The notes: a model not told the origin generated them from the sequence alone. Positions 17,196 through 26,406 are shown, counted from the first letter of the stretch. The stretch is 64,000 nucleotides of DNA from Mycolicibacterium psychrotolerans (GCF_010729305.1 NZ_AP022574.1:3472001-3536000); one strand, 5' to 3'. A program made the numbers and translations.

Positions 17196-20165
17196 ATGCG
17201 GGCGTTACAGCAGAAGGCGAAGGTCGCCAAGAACGGGGGCGGCCGTTCCGCAACTCCTGGCACAGATCCAGATGCGGAGATCGGGTTGGGTGAACCGCAG
17301 ATTCTTCAGAGGTCCGGAATCGCGCCGCTCATCGGACATGATCTTAGCCGCGTTCCCCTGCATCCGCGGATACGGCCGGCAATCCAAGCCAAGCTCGTGG
17401 TCAATCGGCCGGGTGACCGATACGAGCAGGAGGCAGATCATGTTGCCGAGCAGGTGATGCGCCAGCCGGAAAACGAGCAGCACGCATGCGCGTGCGGCGG
17501 CAGCGCGGAGGCAGACAGATCGTGCGAGGAGTGCAAGAAGCAGTCCAGCGGAACGGCCTCGGGAACGGCGCTCCAGCGTCAACCGTCCTCCCATGCGGCG
17601 GCAGCAGGCGGCGAGGCGCCGGCTAGCGTGCGTTACACGCTCTCCGCGCCCGGTCGGCCGCTGGAGCATTCCACGCGCAGGTCCATGGAAGATCGCTTTG
17701 GCGTGGATTTTTCCGCGGTCCGCATTCACACTGACCGCGCCGCGGAGACGAGCGCACGAGCCGTGGGCGCGCGGGCTTACACGGTTGGTCGCGATATCGT
17801 GTTCGGCCCCGGGGAATTTGCGCCGGACGGCGCGACAGGGCGGCTGCTGCTGGCGCACGAACTCACCCATACGATTCAACAGACCGGCACCGCCGCGCCG
17901 CCGATCGCCGTGCTGCAGCGCCAGATTGGCGATCCGTTGGAGGGCTTGGATCTCCCTGACCCCAGCGCCGTCCAATCGATCGTGATCGACACGGAGTCGT
18001 ACCGCACGCGCTTTCGCACCGTGGGCGGGACGACTTACGACGGCACGGTGACCAGCCGCAGGACGACCTTCGAACCCGGTGACTACATACTCAAACAGGC
18101 CAGCGGCAAGGATCCCAGGGCCACTTGGAAGATTTTCAATACCGACCACACCATCTATCGCGGAGGGCTTGAATTCGAGGTACTTCTCAACGGCGTAGCT
18201 TTCGAGAACTTGTCCTATACGCCTGAGATCTCGTTGAAGGTCGTGAGCGGCTTGCTGCCGAAGCTCATCGACGTGGAAGCCCGTATCAAGCAGATCCAGG
18301 ATGGCATCACCAAGGGCCTCAAGGATCCCGTGATCGTCGGGATGTTCGAGGACATTCCGACGGAACAGGCGGAGGCCTTCGTAAAGCGGCTGCGCGAAGA
18401 AAAGGTGGGCGATATGCAGCTGCTCGACAAGCTGGATCACTATGTCGACGGCGAGGACAACGTTACGCTGCACCAACTTCTCTCGCGGCTGAAACTACAA
18501 GCCGGCGGCACGAAATCGGCTGCGGCCCTAGCCGATGCCCCGCAACTGGCCTGGCACGACGTGATGGGATTCTTCGAACAGCAAGCGGTGTTCAGCGTGA
18601 CTGCCGTCGGCAACGGCAAGTATCGCATTCGCTACATGGGGGGCGTCGCCAGCGGATTGTACGGTTCGCCCGAATATTCCGAGGTTCAGTCGATGGGACG
18701 CAGGGACCGACTGAACATCATGACCAGCGGTATTGAGGTGGATGCGGATCAGCCCATCATCGTGCACGATTACGACAACGACCGCCAAGTGGTTTTGACG
18801 GCGGAAGACCTGATCGCGTATCAGCACGCCGGTGTTCGCAAGTTTCTGCAGGACATCGGCACGATCGCCGCGCTGGCGACGCCCGCTGGCGCCGAATCGG
18901 TGGGGGCCAAGGTGCTGCAATACGGCGTTCAGATCGCGAGTATGGCCACGCTGATCGTGGATGAAAACAAGCTCAACATCAAGAAGTGGTTCCCGAAATG
19001 GGGGCCGGCCATCATCGACGCCAGCGAGAAGATCAAGCTGGCCATCGCTGTTGTCGGGGTCGCGCAGTTGGTGCAGGGAGGGTGGAAGTTGTTCGCGAAT
19101 CTGCGGCGGCTACGGTCGGCGCGGTCGGCGATGGACGAGAAGGCGGTGGTTTCGAGCGCCGAGGAATTGACGAAGGCCGAACGGCAGGCTGCCAACCTGG
19201 AGGCGAATGCTGACAAGTTGCTCAATCAGGCGGACATGGCCCGCAAGGAGTTGGGCTTGGCCGAAGAAGCGGCGGAAGCCGGGCAGAAGGTCGAAGGCGG
19301 CGCCAAGGCAGGCGTTGTTGAAGCGCCCAGTCCTGCGACTCCCTCTGTTTCGCCATCCGTGAAGACGCAGGTTATCGACGCGGCGATCGGCAGGGCGCAG
19401 TTCAGCGGCGATTTCGCAAGCCTCGCGAACCGCGAGCTGGCCGACGCGGCGCAGAACCGCGGGCGGCTGCGCCTTTCGAAGATGCCTGGGTACAGCGTCG
19501 AGGTCCCGATCGAAGGAACGGATCACTTTCTGGCGCGCAACGCGAGCGGCGGCTGGTGCCTGTTCTCGGGAACGCCGAAGGGTTGCGGCGCGATCACGGT
19601 GGCCAAGACGGTGGATGAGCTGTTCGAGGAGATCGGCCGCGAGGTGGGAACCAGCAAGATCACCACGCGCATGGGCTCGTCGGCCAAAGTCGACATCGCC
19701 AAGGCGGTGCAGGACGCGAAAGACGCCGGATTTGTGGGCGCGGCCGGCGAACCCCTGGGAGTGGACTTGGCGGTGCAGCCGCATAGCGCCGCGCCAGCCA
19801 CGCGGAAGGCGCTCGGCGTCAGCGGCAAAGACGTCCAATCGTCACACCACGGGCCGACGGCGGCGCTCAAGGACGTCGAGGGATACAGTCGCGGGGGCGC
19901 GTTGACCGTGCTCTTACCGCGCGCCACGCACAAGGCTTTCGACGATACGTGGAAGGAATGGTCCATCGCCCAGCGCCAGGCCGGCAGGACCCAGGCCACC
20001 GTCAAAGAGTTCCTCGGAATCGTGGACCAGGCGATCGAAAAAACGCCCGGCATCGAAACTCGGACCAAGGGGGCAATGTCGACGGTGCTGTTCAATGAGC
20101 TCTACCGGGATCTCGGTCTGCAGCCCGATGACCTGATTACACTGCCCTATCGGAATATCAAGTGA
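17196..20165 (+). CDS. eCIS effector: DUF4157 metallopeptidase-like domain with C-terminal SHH-type nuclease-like domain
   Basis: 989 aa with a strong GGAGGAAGGT ribosome site. Segments in order: an N-terminal PGDRYEQEADHVAEQVM motif (about 73-89) typical of eCIS cargo; a zinc-knuckle-like CxC..CxxC (Cys98, 100, 110, 113); a DUF4157 domain with HELTH at 221-225; a long helical middle with hydrophobic patches near 560-640; and a C-terminal domain with SHH at 883-885 followed by RGGALTVLLPRATHKAFD and a final helical part. The SHH arrangement resembles the Tox-SHH class of HNH/EndoVII-type toxins; this is pattern-based. DUF4157 proteins are the usual cargo of eCIS particles. Base composition appears lower in GC than the structural genes (29 of 60 bases G/C at 18181-18240), suggesting separate acquisition. 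No immunity gene follows. Confidence 0.85.
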   Translation: MRALQQKAKVAKNGGGRSATPGTDPDAEIGLGEPQILQRSGIAPLIGHDLSRVPLHPRIRPAIQAKLVVNRPGDRYEQEADHVAEQVMRQPENEQHACACGGSAEADRSCEECKKQSSGTASGTALQRQPSSHAAAAGGEAPASVRYTLSAPGRPLEHSTRRSMEDRFGVDFSAVRIHTDRAAETSARAVGARAYTVGRDIVFGPGEFAPDGATGRLLLAHELTHTIQQTGTAAPPIAVLQRQIGDPLEGLDLPDPSAVQSIVIDTESYRTRFRTVGGTTYDGTVTSRRTTFEPGDYILKQASGKDPRATWKIFNTDHTIYRGGLEFEVLLNGVAFENLSYTPEISLKVVSGLLPKLIDVEARIKQIQDGITKGLKDPVIVGMFEDIPTEQAEAFVKRLREEKVGDMQLLDKLDHYVDGEDNVTLHQLLSRLKLQAGGTKSAAALADAPQLAWHDVMGFFEQQAVFSVTAVGNGKYRIRYMGGVASGLYGSPEYSEVQSMGRRDRLNIMTSGIEVDADQPIIVHDYDNDRQVVLTAEDLIAYQHAGVRKFLQDIGTIAALATPAGAESVGAKVLQYGVQIASMATLIVDENKLNIKKWFPKWGPAIIDASEKIKLAIAVVGVAQLVQGGWKLFANLRRLRSARSAMDEKAVVSSAEELTKAERQAANLEANADKLLNQADMARKELGLAEEAAEAGQKVEGGAKAGVVEAPSPATPSVSPSVKTQVIDAAIGRAQFSGDFASLANRELADAAQNRGRLRLSKMPGYSVEVPIEGTDHFLARNASGGWCLFSGTPKGCGAITVAKTVDELFEEIGREVGTSKITTRMGSSAKVDIAKAVQDAKDAGFVGAAGEPLGVDLAVQPHSAAPATRKALGVSGKDVQSSHHGPTAALKDVEGYSRGGALTVLLPRATHKAFDDTWKEWSIAQRQAGRTQATVKEFLGIVDQAIEKTPGIETRTKGAMSTVLFNELYRDLGLQPDDLITLPYRNIK

Positions 20166-20242
20166 GTCAGTGATATTCCTCATCCAATAGTATCGGCATT
20201 CCATCGAGGTGACGGGCCGACCGGTGAGAGCGCCACAGTCAG

Positions 20243-20404
20243 GGGTGTGGCCTGGCGCTGTCAGATTGTTCTGGAACGTAGGGCGAGAAGTCGGACAGCT
20301 CTCAGGTATTCCCGGATTACTCCCAACTAGTTCCGGATCGGACACGAGGTGAGGATCATCGGCACTCGACGAGTTCGCCCGCAGGTCCCTAATGCCGATA
20401 AGCC
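20243..20404. repeat. 162-bp tandem repeat, copy 1
   Basis: Identical base for base to 20405-20566 and directly abutting it. The unit begins GGGTGTGGCCTGGCG and ends ATGCCGATAAGCC. Its length is a multiple of three. The absence of any difference points to a recent duplication. Confidence 0.95.
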
Positions 20405-20566
20405 GGGTGTGGCCTGGCGCTGTCAGATTGTTCTGGAACGTAGGGCGAGAAGTCGGACAGCTCTCAGGTATTCCCGGATTACTCCCAACTAGTTCCGGAT
20501 CGGACACGAGGTGAGGATCATCGGCACTCGACGAGTTCGCCCGCAGGTCCCTAATGCCGATAAGCC
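20405..20566. repeat. 162-bp tandem repeat, copy 2
   Basis: Perfect second copy of 20243-20404. No third copy or partial copy is visible on either side, and no inverted repeats or target duplications of an insertion sequence flank the pair. Confidence 0.95.
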
Positions 20567-20575
20567 ACATTATGT

Positions 20576-20600
20576 CAGGCAAAGTACGTCGTGTTGCCTG
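20576..20600. terminator. Possible bidirectional stem-loop terminator
   Basis: CAGGCAA and TTGCCTG can pair over an 11-base loop. It is in the space between two convergent genes, where a bidirectional terminator would be expected, but there is no clear T-run. Confidence 0.3.
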
Positions 20601-20745
20601 GCGGCCCAACGACCGGCGGGACGTTGACGCTCGCCTCCCGAGCGCGGAATTCGATGCTCGTAACGGCTTTACTCGGATGCTTCTTGCGATGACGCCTCGG
20701 CCCGGACGGGCTGGTGCCGATCCGCGGGTTGCCCGGCGCTATTGG

Positions 20746-23700
20746 TCAGCCGTGGCGGGCCGCCTCTTGGACCAGTTGCACTCGGGATTTGAGCCCCAGC
20801 TTCGTGTAGATGTGCGTGAGGTGCGTCTCCACCGTGCGGGGCGAGACGAACAACCTCGACGCGATGTCCTTATTGGCCAACCCTTCGCTGAGCAGACGAA
20901 CGACGTCGCGCTCGGTGGGAGTCAGTGCCGCCCAGCCCGTTGGGGGGCGTTTGCGCTCCCCGCGACCACGCCGCACGTAGGCGATTGCCTCGATGGTGGG
21001 CAACTCGGCGCCGTCGGCCCATGCCCGGTCGAAATCATCGTCGCCCAGTGCGGCGCGAATGCTCGCGACGGTCGCCTCGTAGTCGGCCTGGTGGACGGCG
21101 AACCGCCTCACATTCATGCGAAGCCTCATGGCGTGGGCCGCGCCGAGCAGCCTGGCCGCTTCCTCGAGGCTGCCAGCCCCGGCCGCCGGCGCGGCAAGAC
21201 ATTCCAGAATGTCGGGGATCGCCAGATACGCGCCGAGTTCAGCGGCGAGCGCCAGCGCGTCGTGGCCGTCGCGTTCGGCCCGAGCCCACTCGCCCGCCCT
21301 GAGTGCGACCCGGGCCCGCGTCGTCAACGACTCGACGAGGTACCACCCCTTCGCCACGGCGACCGCATCATCGGCGCACCGGTGGGCCGTGTCGGTATCG
21401 CCGGCCGCCAATGCGGCCTCGGCCGACAGGTAGACGTACATCTGCTGGATCGTCGGGGCACTGGCCAACTGCTCCAGGGCGATCCGGCACGCGCTGTCGG
21501 CCGTCTCGACGTCGCCGGCGGCCAGCGCTCCGACAGCCCGCACGCCCCAGGAGTTGCCGGACCACAGCCCACCGAGTTCCGTCATGGCCGCCATCACCTC
21601 GTCGAGCACGACATGGGCCGACGCCACGTCCCCTTGCCGATACAGTGCCTGCGCCTCGTAGTTGACGCTCACCATGCCCCAGACCCGATCGGAATCCGCA
21701 TCGGCACGCGTCTTCGCTTCACGCAGCATGGCGACCGCCCCGGCGAGATCGCCGGTGATCATGTGAGCCCAGCCGATCCACGTACGGCACTGGTGTGACG
21801 TGGTGCGGTCGCCAATGGCATCGGCGACGTCACGGCCTTCCTCCGCAATCGCGAGCAGCGCCTTCGGGTTACCCGCCAGGAACGTCAGCGTCGTCTGTCT
21901 GCCCAGAATCTGCGCGAGCATCCAGCGCTCTCCCGACTCGCGTGCGAGCCCGATCGCCTCGCCCAGATAGGCTTCGGCCGGCTCACCGCAGCTGGCGGCG
22001 ACGAAACCGCGGGCCACGAGGGCTCGCATCAGCAGGGCCGGATCGCCGATGTCGCGGGCGATCGCGAGCGCTTGTTCGACGTCGTCGGTGCCGCCGACGC
22101 CAAGGGCGTCCATTTTGAGCACGCCCCTATCGGCCAGCGCCCGCGTCCGCACCTCGGCCGACACCTGGTCGGGCCAACCTTGCTTGGTCGAGAACACCGA
22201 GTTGAACCACGCCAAGCCCTCGTGCATCCGCCCGAGCGGAAGCCATACCAGGTGCAACGACGAGGCCAGCCTCAGCGCGGCTTCGTTGTCGGAATTCTCT
22301 TGGCACCACGCAAACGCAGCACGGATGTTGTCGAACTCGGCTTCGACGAGTTCCAGTGCGTGTTCGCCACTCGTCTGCGACGCGGACTCGAGCAACTCGG
22401 TGAGCCCCGCGTAATGGTCGCGGTGCCGGCTGCGCACCGCATTCGCTTCCCCGGACTCGCTCAACTTCTCCTGCGCATACTGCCGTACGGTCTCCAGCAG
22501 TCGGTATCGTGTTCGGTCCGAGGCATTCTCGGTCCCCACGAGTGACTTGTCGACGAGTAGCCCGAGCTGGTCGAGAATTTGAAAGCCCTCCAAGTCGGCA
22601 CCGCAGCACACTGCTTGCGCGGACTGCAGAACGAACCCGCCGACGAACACCGCCAGCCGTCGAAAGAGCACGCGTTCAGGCTCCGTGAGCAGCGCATGGG
22701 ACCACTCGACCGACGCGCGCAGCGTCTGCTGTCGCCGCACCGCGCTGCGCGCGCCACCGGTCAGGAGCCGGAAGCGGTCATGCAATCCGTCCATGATCTC
22801 GGCCAACGACAGCGCTCGCACCCGCGCCGCGGCCAGTTCGATGGCCAACGGCATGCCGTCCAGGCGGCGGCATATCTCCTCGACAGTGGCCACGTGCCGG
22901 TCGGTGAGGATGAAGTCGGATCGCGCTAAACGCGCTCGGTCAGTGAACAATTCGATCGCCTCGTCGGTCAACGACAGCGACGGTACGCGCCAGGTCACTT
23001 CCCCGGCGACTCCGACGGGCTCTCGACTGGTCGCCAGAATGGTCAACCGCGGGCACGTGCTGACGAGGCCGACGACGAGTGCGACGATCGAGTAGATCAG
23101 GTGCTCGCAGTTGTCCAGCAACACGAGTATTCGGCGCTCCCCGACGAACTTCTGGAGCGCATCCATGGTAGACAGGCCCGGCCGGTCGGCGAGGCCGAGC
23201 GCGCGGGCCACCGTCACGGCGACCAGCTCGGGATCCGTGATCGGCGCCAAGTCGACGTACCACACCTCGTCGCCAAACAGGGCCGCCGAGCGCGAGGCGA
23301 CCTCAATGGCGAGCCGGGTCTTGCCTACTCCCCCCGCACCGGTCAGCGTCACCACGCGGTTGACCTCAAGCAACTGACGCAATTCGGTCAGCTCGGCCTG
23401 GCGGCCGATGAAGTTGGTCAACTGGATTGGAAGGTGCTGGTAATGGCCCACTTTGGCGGTCCGCAGCGGCGGGAACTCGGCCCGGATGTCCGGATGACAC
23501 AGTTGCAGGACGCGTTCAGGGTTCGGGAGGTCACGCAGTTGGTGGGTGCCCAGATCGGTCAGCCAAGCGCCTGCCGGGAGCAGGTCGGCGACCAGCGCCT
23601 GGGCGGCCCCCGAGAGCACCACCTGCCCCCCGTGCGCCAGCTCACGCAGCCGCGCAGTTCTGTTGATCGTCGGTCCGATGTAATTCCCTTCGTCGCGCAG

Positions 23701-23997
23701 GTGGACTTCTCCGGTGTGAATGCCGATTCGCAGCCGAATCGGCCCCAACGGGGCACGCTGCAGGTCCAGTGCGAACGCCACTGCGTCGCTGGCCCGTGTG
23801 AACGCGACGACGAAGCTGTCCCCCTCACCTTGCTCGACCGGTCGTACACCGAGATGGGTGCCGACGAGCTCGGTGAGCGTGCGATCCAGCTGAGCGACCG
23901 CGGCCGTCATTCCGCCCGGGTCGGCCTCCCACAGTCCCGTAGACCCCTCGACGTCGGCGAGCAGCAGCGTGACCGTTCCCGTGGGCATTTCGCTCAT
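20746..23997 (-). CDS. Cyclase-like / NB-ARC ATPase / LuxR-type transcriptional regulator
   Basis: 1083 aa. Three parts: an N-terminal class III adenylate/guanylate cyclase-like domain (LLLADVEGSTGLWE, then GEGDSFVVAF, both metal-binding Asp positions kept); a nucleotide-binding domain with Walker A GAGGVGKT (Lys226) and LVLLDNCEHL as Walker B; a long TPR-like helical region; and a LuxR helix-turn-helix at 1025-1083 (LTPTERDVVRLLSEGLANKD). This architecture is greatly expanded in mycobacteria (Rv0386/Rv1358 type). ATG at 23997 is preferred for its GGAG at suitable distance; an in-frame ATG lies at 24021. It is divergent from the FAD oxidoreductase at 24265, which it may control. Confidence 0.92.
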   Translation of the reverse strand: MSEMPTGTVTLLLADVEGSTGLWEADPGGMTAAVAQLDRTLTELVGTHLGVRPVEQGEGDSFVVAFTRASDAVAFALDLQRAPLGPIRLRIGIHTGEVHLRDEGNYIGPTINRTARLRELAHGGQVVLSGAAQALVADLLPAGAWLTDLGTHQLRDLPNPERVLQLCHPDIRAEFPPLRTAKVGHYQHLPIQLTNFIGRQAELTELRQLLEVNRVVTLTGAGGVGKTRLAIEVASRSAALFGDEVWYVDLAPITDPELVAVTVARALGLADRPGLSTMDALQKFVGERRILVLLDNCEHLIYSIVALVVGLVSTCPRLTILATSREPVGVAGEVTWRVPSLSLTDEAIELFTDRARLARSDFILTDRHVATVEEICRRLDGMPLAIELAAARVRALSLAEIMDGLHDRFRLLTGGARSAVRRQQTLRASVEWSHALLTEPERVLFRRLAVFVGGFVLQSAQAVCCGADLEGFQILDQLGLLVDKSLVGTENASDRTRYRLLETVRQYAQEKLSESGEANAVRSRHRDHYAGLTELLESASQTSGEHALELVEAEFDNIRAAFAWCQENSDNEAALRLASSLHLVWLPLGRMHEGLAWFNSVFSTKQGWPDQVSAEVRTRALADRGVLKMDALGVGGTDDVEQALAIARDIGDPALLMRALVARGFVAASCGEPAEAYLGEAIGLARESGERWMLAQILGRQTTLTFLAGNPKALLAIAEEGRDVADAIGDRTTSHQCRTWIGWAHMITGDLAGAVAMLREAKTRADADSDRVWGMVSVNYEAQALYRQGDVASAHVVLDEVMAAMTELGGLWSGNSWGVRAVGALAAGDVETADSACRIALEQLASAPTIQQMYVYLSAEAALAAGDTDTAHRCADDAVAVAKGWYLVESLTTRARVALRAGEWARAERDGHDALALAAELGAYLAIPDILECLAAPAAGAGSLEEAARLLGAAHAMRLRMNVRRFAVHQADYEATVASIRAALGDDDFDRAWADGAELPTIEAIAYVRRGRGERKRPPTGWAALTPTERDVVRLLSEGLANKDIASRLFVSPRTVETHLTHIYTKLGLKSRVQLVQEAARHG

Positions 23998-24044
23998 ACC
24001 AGGTCGCTCCAGTTTAAACATTCGGCCCGCAGACCAGATTCGCT

Positions 24045-24060
24045 CATGCTAGCCAGCATG
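24045..24060. promoter_or_regulatory. Palindrome in divergent promoter region
   Basis: CATGCT-AGCC-AGCATG, a perfect 6+6 inverted repeat, lies 48 bases before the regulator start in the gap it shares with the FAD oxidoreductase; a shorter GTTTAAAC palindrome is at 24012-24019. Possible operator for the LuxR-type regulator; not tested. Confidence 0.35.
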
Positions 24061-24264
24061 CGGCAATCCCCAGGTTCAAAACGTCGGGGAAATCCCGTAT
24101 CCCGCTGGTCGTGACCTTGGAGTTCCGGCCCGGCCAGCCATCCGGCCCGCTGCGCAACCCATGTCGGAGGACGGGACCGGTCGCCCGAATCTCTGAGTGC
24201 TCACCGATGGTCGTGGCCGAACAACCCCCCATCCTCGAATGACGATCCATCCGAGGAGGCAATC

Positions 24265-25647
24265 ATGGCGCAGGCACTCGTCCTTGGCGGCAGCATGGCC
24301 GGGCTGCTCGCAGCGCGGACGCTATCCGACTTCTACGATACGGTCACCGTCGTCGAACGCGACGACCTGCCAGAGACTGCTGTCGACAGACGCGGCGTAC
24401 CCCAGGGGCGCCACATCCACGGCCTGCTGCTGCGCGGTGCGCACGCACTTGAAGATCTACTCCCTGGAATCCTCGACGAACTCGTCGACGGTGGCGCCCG
24501 CGTCTTCGACGGGCAGGACTTGTCGCAGCTTTACTTCTGCATGAACGGGCACCTCGCCGTGAGGGCCGGTGCTAGCCAACGGATTCGGACCTACAGCGCG
24601 ACCCGACCGTTTCTCGAGAGCCATGTACGGCACCGCGTGCGGGCCATCCCGAACGTCACCTTCGCCACGAACCACGATGTGGTGGAGCTGACCGCGAGCC
24701 CTAGCGGCGCACGCATTACCGGGGCGCGAGTCGTCGACCGCGGAAGTCGGAAACAGGTGGATGTCTCGGCCGCGCTGGTGGTCGACGCGACAGGGCGTGG
24801 GTCACGCACGCCAACGACGCTCGAGCGACTGGGCTACCAGCAGCCCATCGAGGAGCGCGTCACCTCCGACCTCGTCTATCGCACTCAACGACTAAGGATG
24901 TCCCCGGAGTCGCTCAATGCGCAGGGCCTGATCGTGTCGCCAGTCCCCGGACGGCCGACGGGGATTGCGCTTGCGGCGGCGGAGCAGGACATCTGGATGC
25001 TCTCGGCATTCGGAATGGCCGGCGCCCAGCCGCCCACCGACTTCTCCGAGCTGTGCGGGTTCGCCGAAGAGCTTCTGCCCGCTCAGGTCGCGGCCGCTCT
25101 GCGCAATTCCGAGCGCGTCGGAGACATCGTGTTCTACCGCGTTCCGTGCAGCAGGTGGCGCCGCTATGACAAGGCACGCTTGCCCGAAGGACTCCTCGTC
25201 GTCGGCGATGCCTTCTGCAGCTTCAATCCGATTTACGGACAAGGCATGACGGTCGCCGCGCTGCACGCGTTGGCTATGCGCGACTGTCTATCCAGCGGTA
25301 CGCACGACCTTGCGCGACGCTTCTTCCGGGCGGCCGCGAAGCCAACGCGCAACGCGTGGCGGATGGCAACCGGCGCCGATCTGTCGCTGCCTGAGATCCG
25401 TGGCGCGCCAACGCTGTCGACCCGGCTCTTCAACCGCTATGTGGACCGCGTGCTGGCGGCCGCCGAACACGACGTCACCGCCTTCGAACAGTTCGTTCTG
25501 GTGGCCTGGCTGGTCGACTCGCCGCTCTCACTTCTGCGCCCGTCGATCGTCGGGAGTGCCATCATGGCACATCGAAGGCGAACCGGTCCTTCGGCAGGGG
25601 ACCCTGCCACGACCCGAAAGCAGCGAACGCTGGTCGATGGGCACTAA
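24265..25647 (+). CDS. FAD-dependent oxidoreductase / monooxygenase-like protein
   Basis: 460 aa, with a GAGGAGG ribosome site. The N-terminus has a modified dinucleotide-binding motif (VLGGSMAGLLAARTL, residues about 6-20) followed by VVERDDLP, the end of the first beta-alpha-beta unit, and later VVDATGRGSRTP and VVGDAFCSFNPIYGQGMT (about 312-329), the second FAD contact typical of PHBH-fold monooxygenases and halogenase-like enzymes. It lies divergent from the large LuxR-type regulator, an arrangement that suggests regulation by it. Substrate unknown. No signal peptide. Confidence 0.85.
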   Translation: MAQALVLGGSMAGLLAARTLSDFYDTVTVVERDDLPETAVDRRGVPQGRHIHGLLLRGAHALEDLLPGILDELVDGGARVFDGQDLSQLYFCMNGHLAVRAGASQRIRTYSATRPFLESHVRHRVRAIPNVTFATNHDVVELTASPSGARITGARVVDRGSRKQVDVSAALVVDATGRGSRTPTTLERLGYQQPIEERVTSDLVYRTQRLRMSPESLNAQGLIVSPVPGRPTGIALAAAEQDIWMLSAFGMAGAQPPTDFSELCGFAEELLPAQVAAALRNSERVGDIVFYRVPCSRWRRYDKARLPEGLLVVGDAFCSFNPIYGQGMTVAALHALAMRDCLSSGTHDLARRFFRAAAKPTRNAWRMATGADLSLPEIRGAPTLSTRLFNRYVDRVLAAAEHDVTAFEQFVLVAWLVDSPLSLLRPSIVGSAIMAHRRRTGPSAGDPATTRKQRTLVDGH

Positions 25648-25862
25648 GCCGAGGTGGACGACACCGTGACGGTGGCGGACCCAACCGCTTGGCCGCCGAC
25701 GGCCATCGCATCCAAAGAGGAGGTCTTGAGGTTGCGAACCATCGGCATCAGTCATATGGAAATGTCATCTTGATCTGGACAGCTTGGATCTAATTGATCC
25801 GAAAGATGTTGGCTTACATCAAGTTCACGCATGCCAACTTAGCTCGGAAGGGAAATTCTCGC

Positions 25863-26207
25863 CTATCGCGCAAGGCCGAGGAATGCCATCATCGCCCGTT
25901 CGACCTCGACGACTTGCTCCGCTGTCAGCCGGCCAACCCGGACGTGGACATTCGACCTTTTGACGGTTGTGAGCTTGTCGATCATCACGTCACTGTCGTG
26001 ATCAAGTCCGGACAACCGGCCGTCTCCGCCGGCAATCCGGATGCGCATCAACGGTGCATCCAACAGCGTGCTGGACATGGGAGCAACAGTTACTGAACTC
26101 GTGGCAGCAAAGAGGTCATCCTGAACAATCACCGCGGGACGCGGCTTGGTCGCGTAGACGCCCCCCGCTACGGTCCAGATCTCCCCTCTGTTCACTCCTC
26201 GTCCCAT
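25863..26207 (-). CDS. mazF: MazF/PemK-family toxin
   Basis: 114 aa. Starts with the MazF signature [11 protein letters not shown] and [11 protein letters not shown], the fold of the MazF/PemK endoribonuclease family, with [19 protein letters not shown] and [12 protein letters not shown] matching the later strands. It overlaps the antitoxin gene by 16 bases from the ATG at 26207; a GTG at 26195 would give a 4-base GTGA overlap and starts at the conserved VNRGEIW, so either start is possible. In-frame translation coupling to the antitoxin is evident. It would cleave RNA and slow growth when the antitoxin is lost. Confidence 0.88.
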   Translation of the reverse strand: MGRGVNRGEIWTVAGGVYATKPRPAVIVQDDLFAATSSVTVAPMSSTLLDAPLMRIRIAGGDGRLSGLDHDSDVMIDKLTTVKRSNVHVRVGRLTAEQVVEVERAMMAFLGLAR

Positions 26208-26398
26208 GGCGCCGAGATGGCCTCAATGAAGTCCTGGTCATCGGAGCTTTCGCCTGCTCGTGCGACCAACGAAGCCTGACGATGCGCCTCGGCGGCAAAA
26301 CTCTCAGTCCGCACGTCGGGCACCCAGACCTGCAGCGGCCGCAGGCCGCGCTCCCGCATCCGCCGTCGGTACTCGCCGACCCTTTCTCTCACCGCCAT
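26192..26398 (-). CDS. mazE: MazE3-type antitoxin
   Basis: 68 aa. Begins [20 protein letters not shown] followed by [20 protein letters not shown], the DUF3018/MazE3 pattern of mycobacterial antitoxins, with an acidic, disordered tail ([18 protein letters not shown]) that would wrap the toxin. It is directly upstream of mazF and overlaps it. A perfect 12-bp palindrome 8 bases before its start is a likely autoregulatory operator. Confidence 0.9.
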   Translation of the reverse strand: MAVRERVGEYRRRMRERGLRPLQVWVPDVRTESFAAEAHRQASLVARAGESSDDQDFIEAISAPWDEE

Positions 26399-26406
26399 GC
26401 CGCCAT

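Larger units (their letters stand above)
20166..20745. other. 580-base region without convincing gene
   Basis: Lies between the effector and the convergent regulator gene. It contains two perfect 162-base tandem copies and a stem-loop. A minus-strand frame runs through it and into the effector's 3' end, but it has no homology I recognise and is antisense to a well-supported gene. Each copy also holds a 35-codon plus-strand frame starting GTG; nothing supports its translation. Confidence 0.6.

Noticed and set aside
20243..20566. CRISPR array or insertion sequence at the tandem repeat
   Set aside because: Only two long adjoining units without spacers, no cas genes, no terminal inverted repeats and no transposase.
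19914..20609. 231-codon minus-strand frame spanning the tandem repeat
   Set aside because: It runs antisense through the end of the effector gene, has no recognisable motif, and owes its repeat to the 162-bp duplication being a multiple of three.
25648..25862. Possible terminator or small gene after the FAD oxidoreductase
   Set aside because: A GGCGG/CCGCC pairing is present but weak and lacks a T-run, and short frames there show no coding character.
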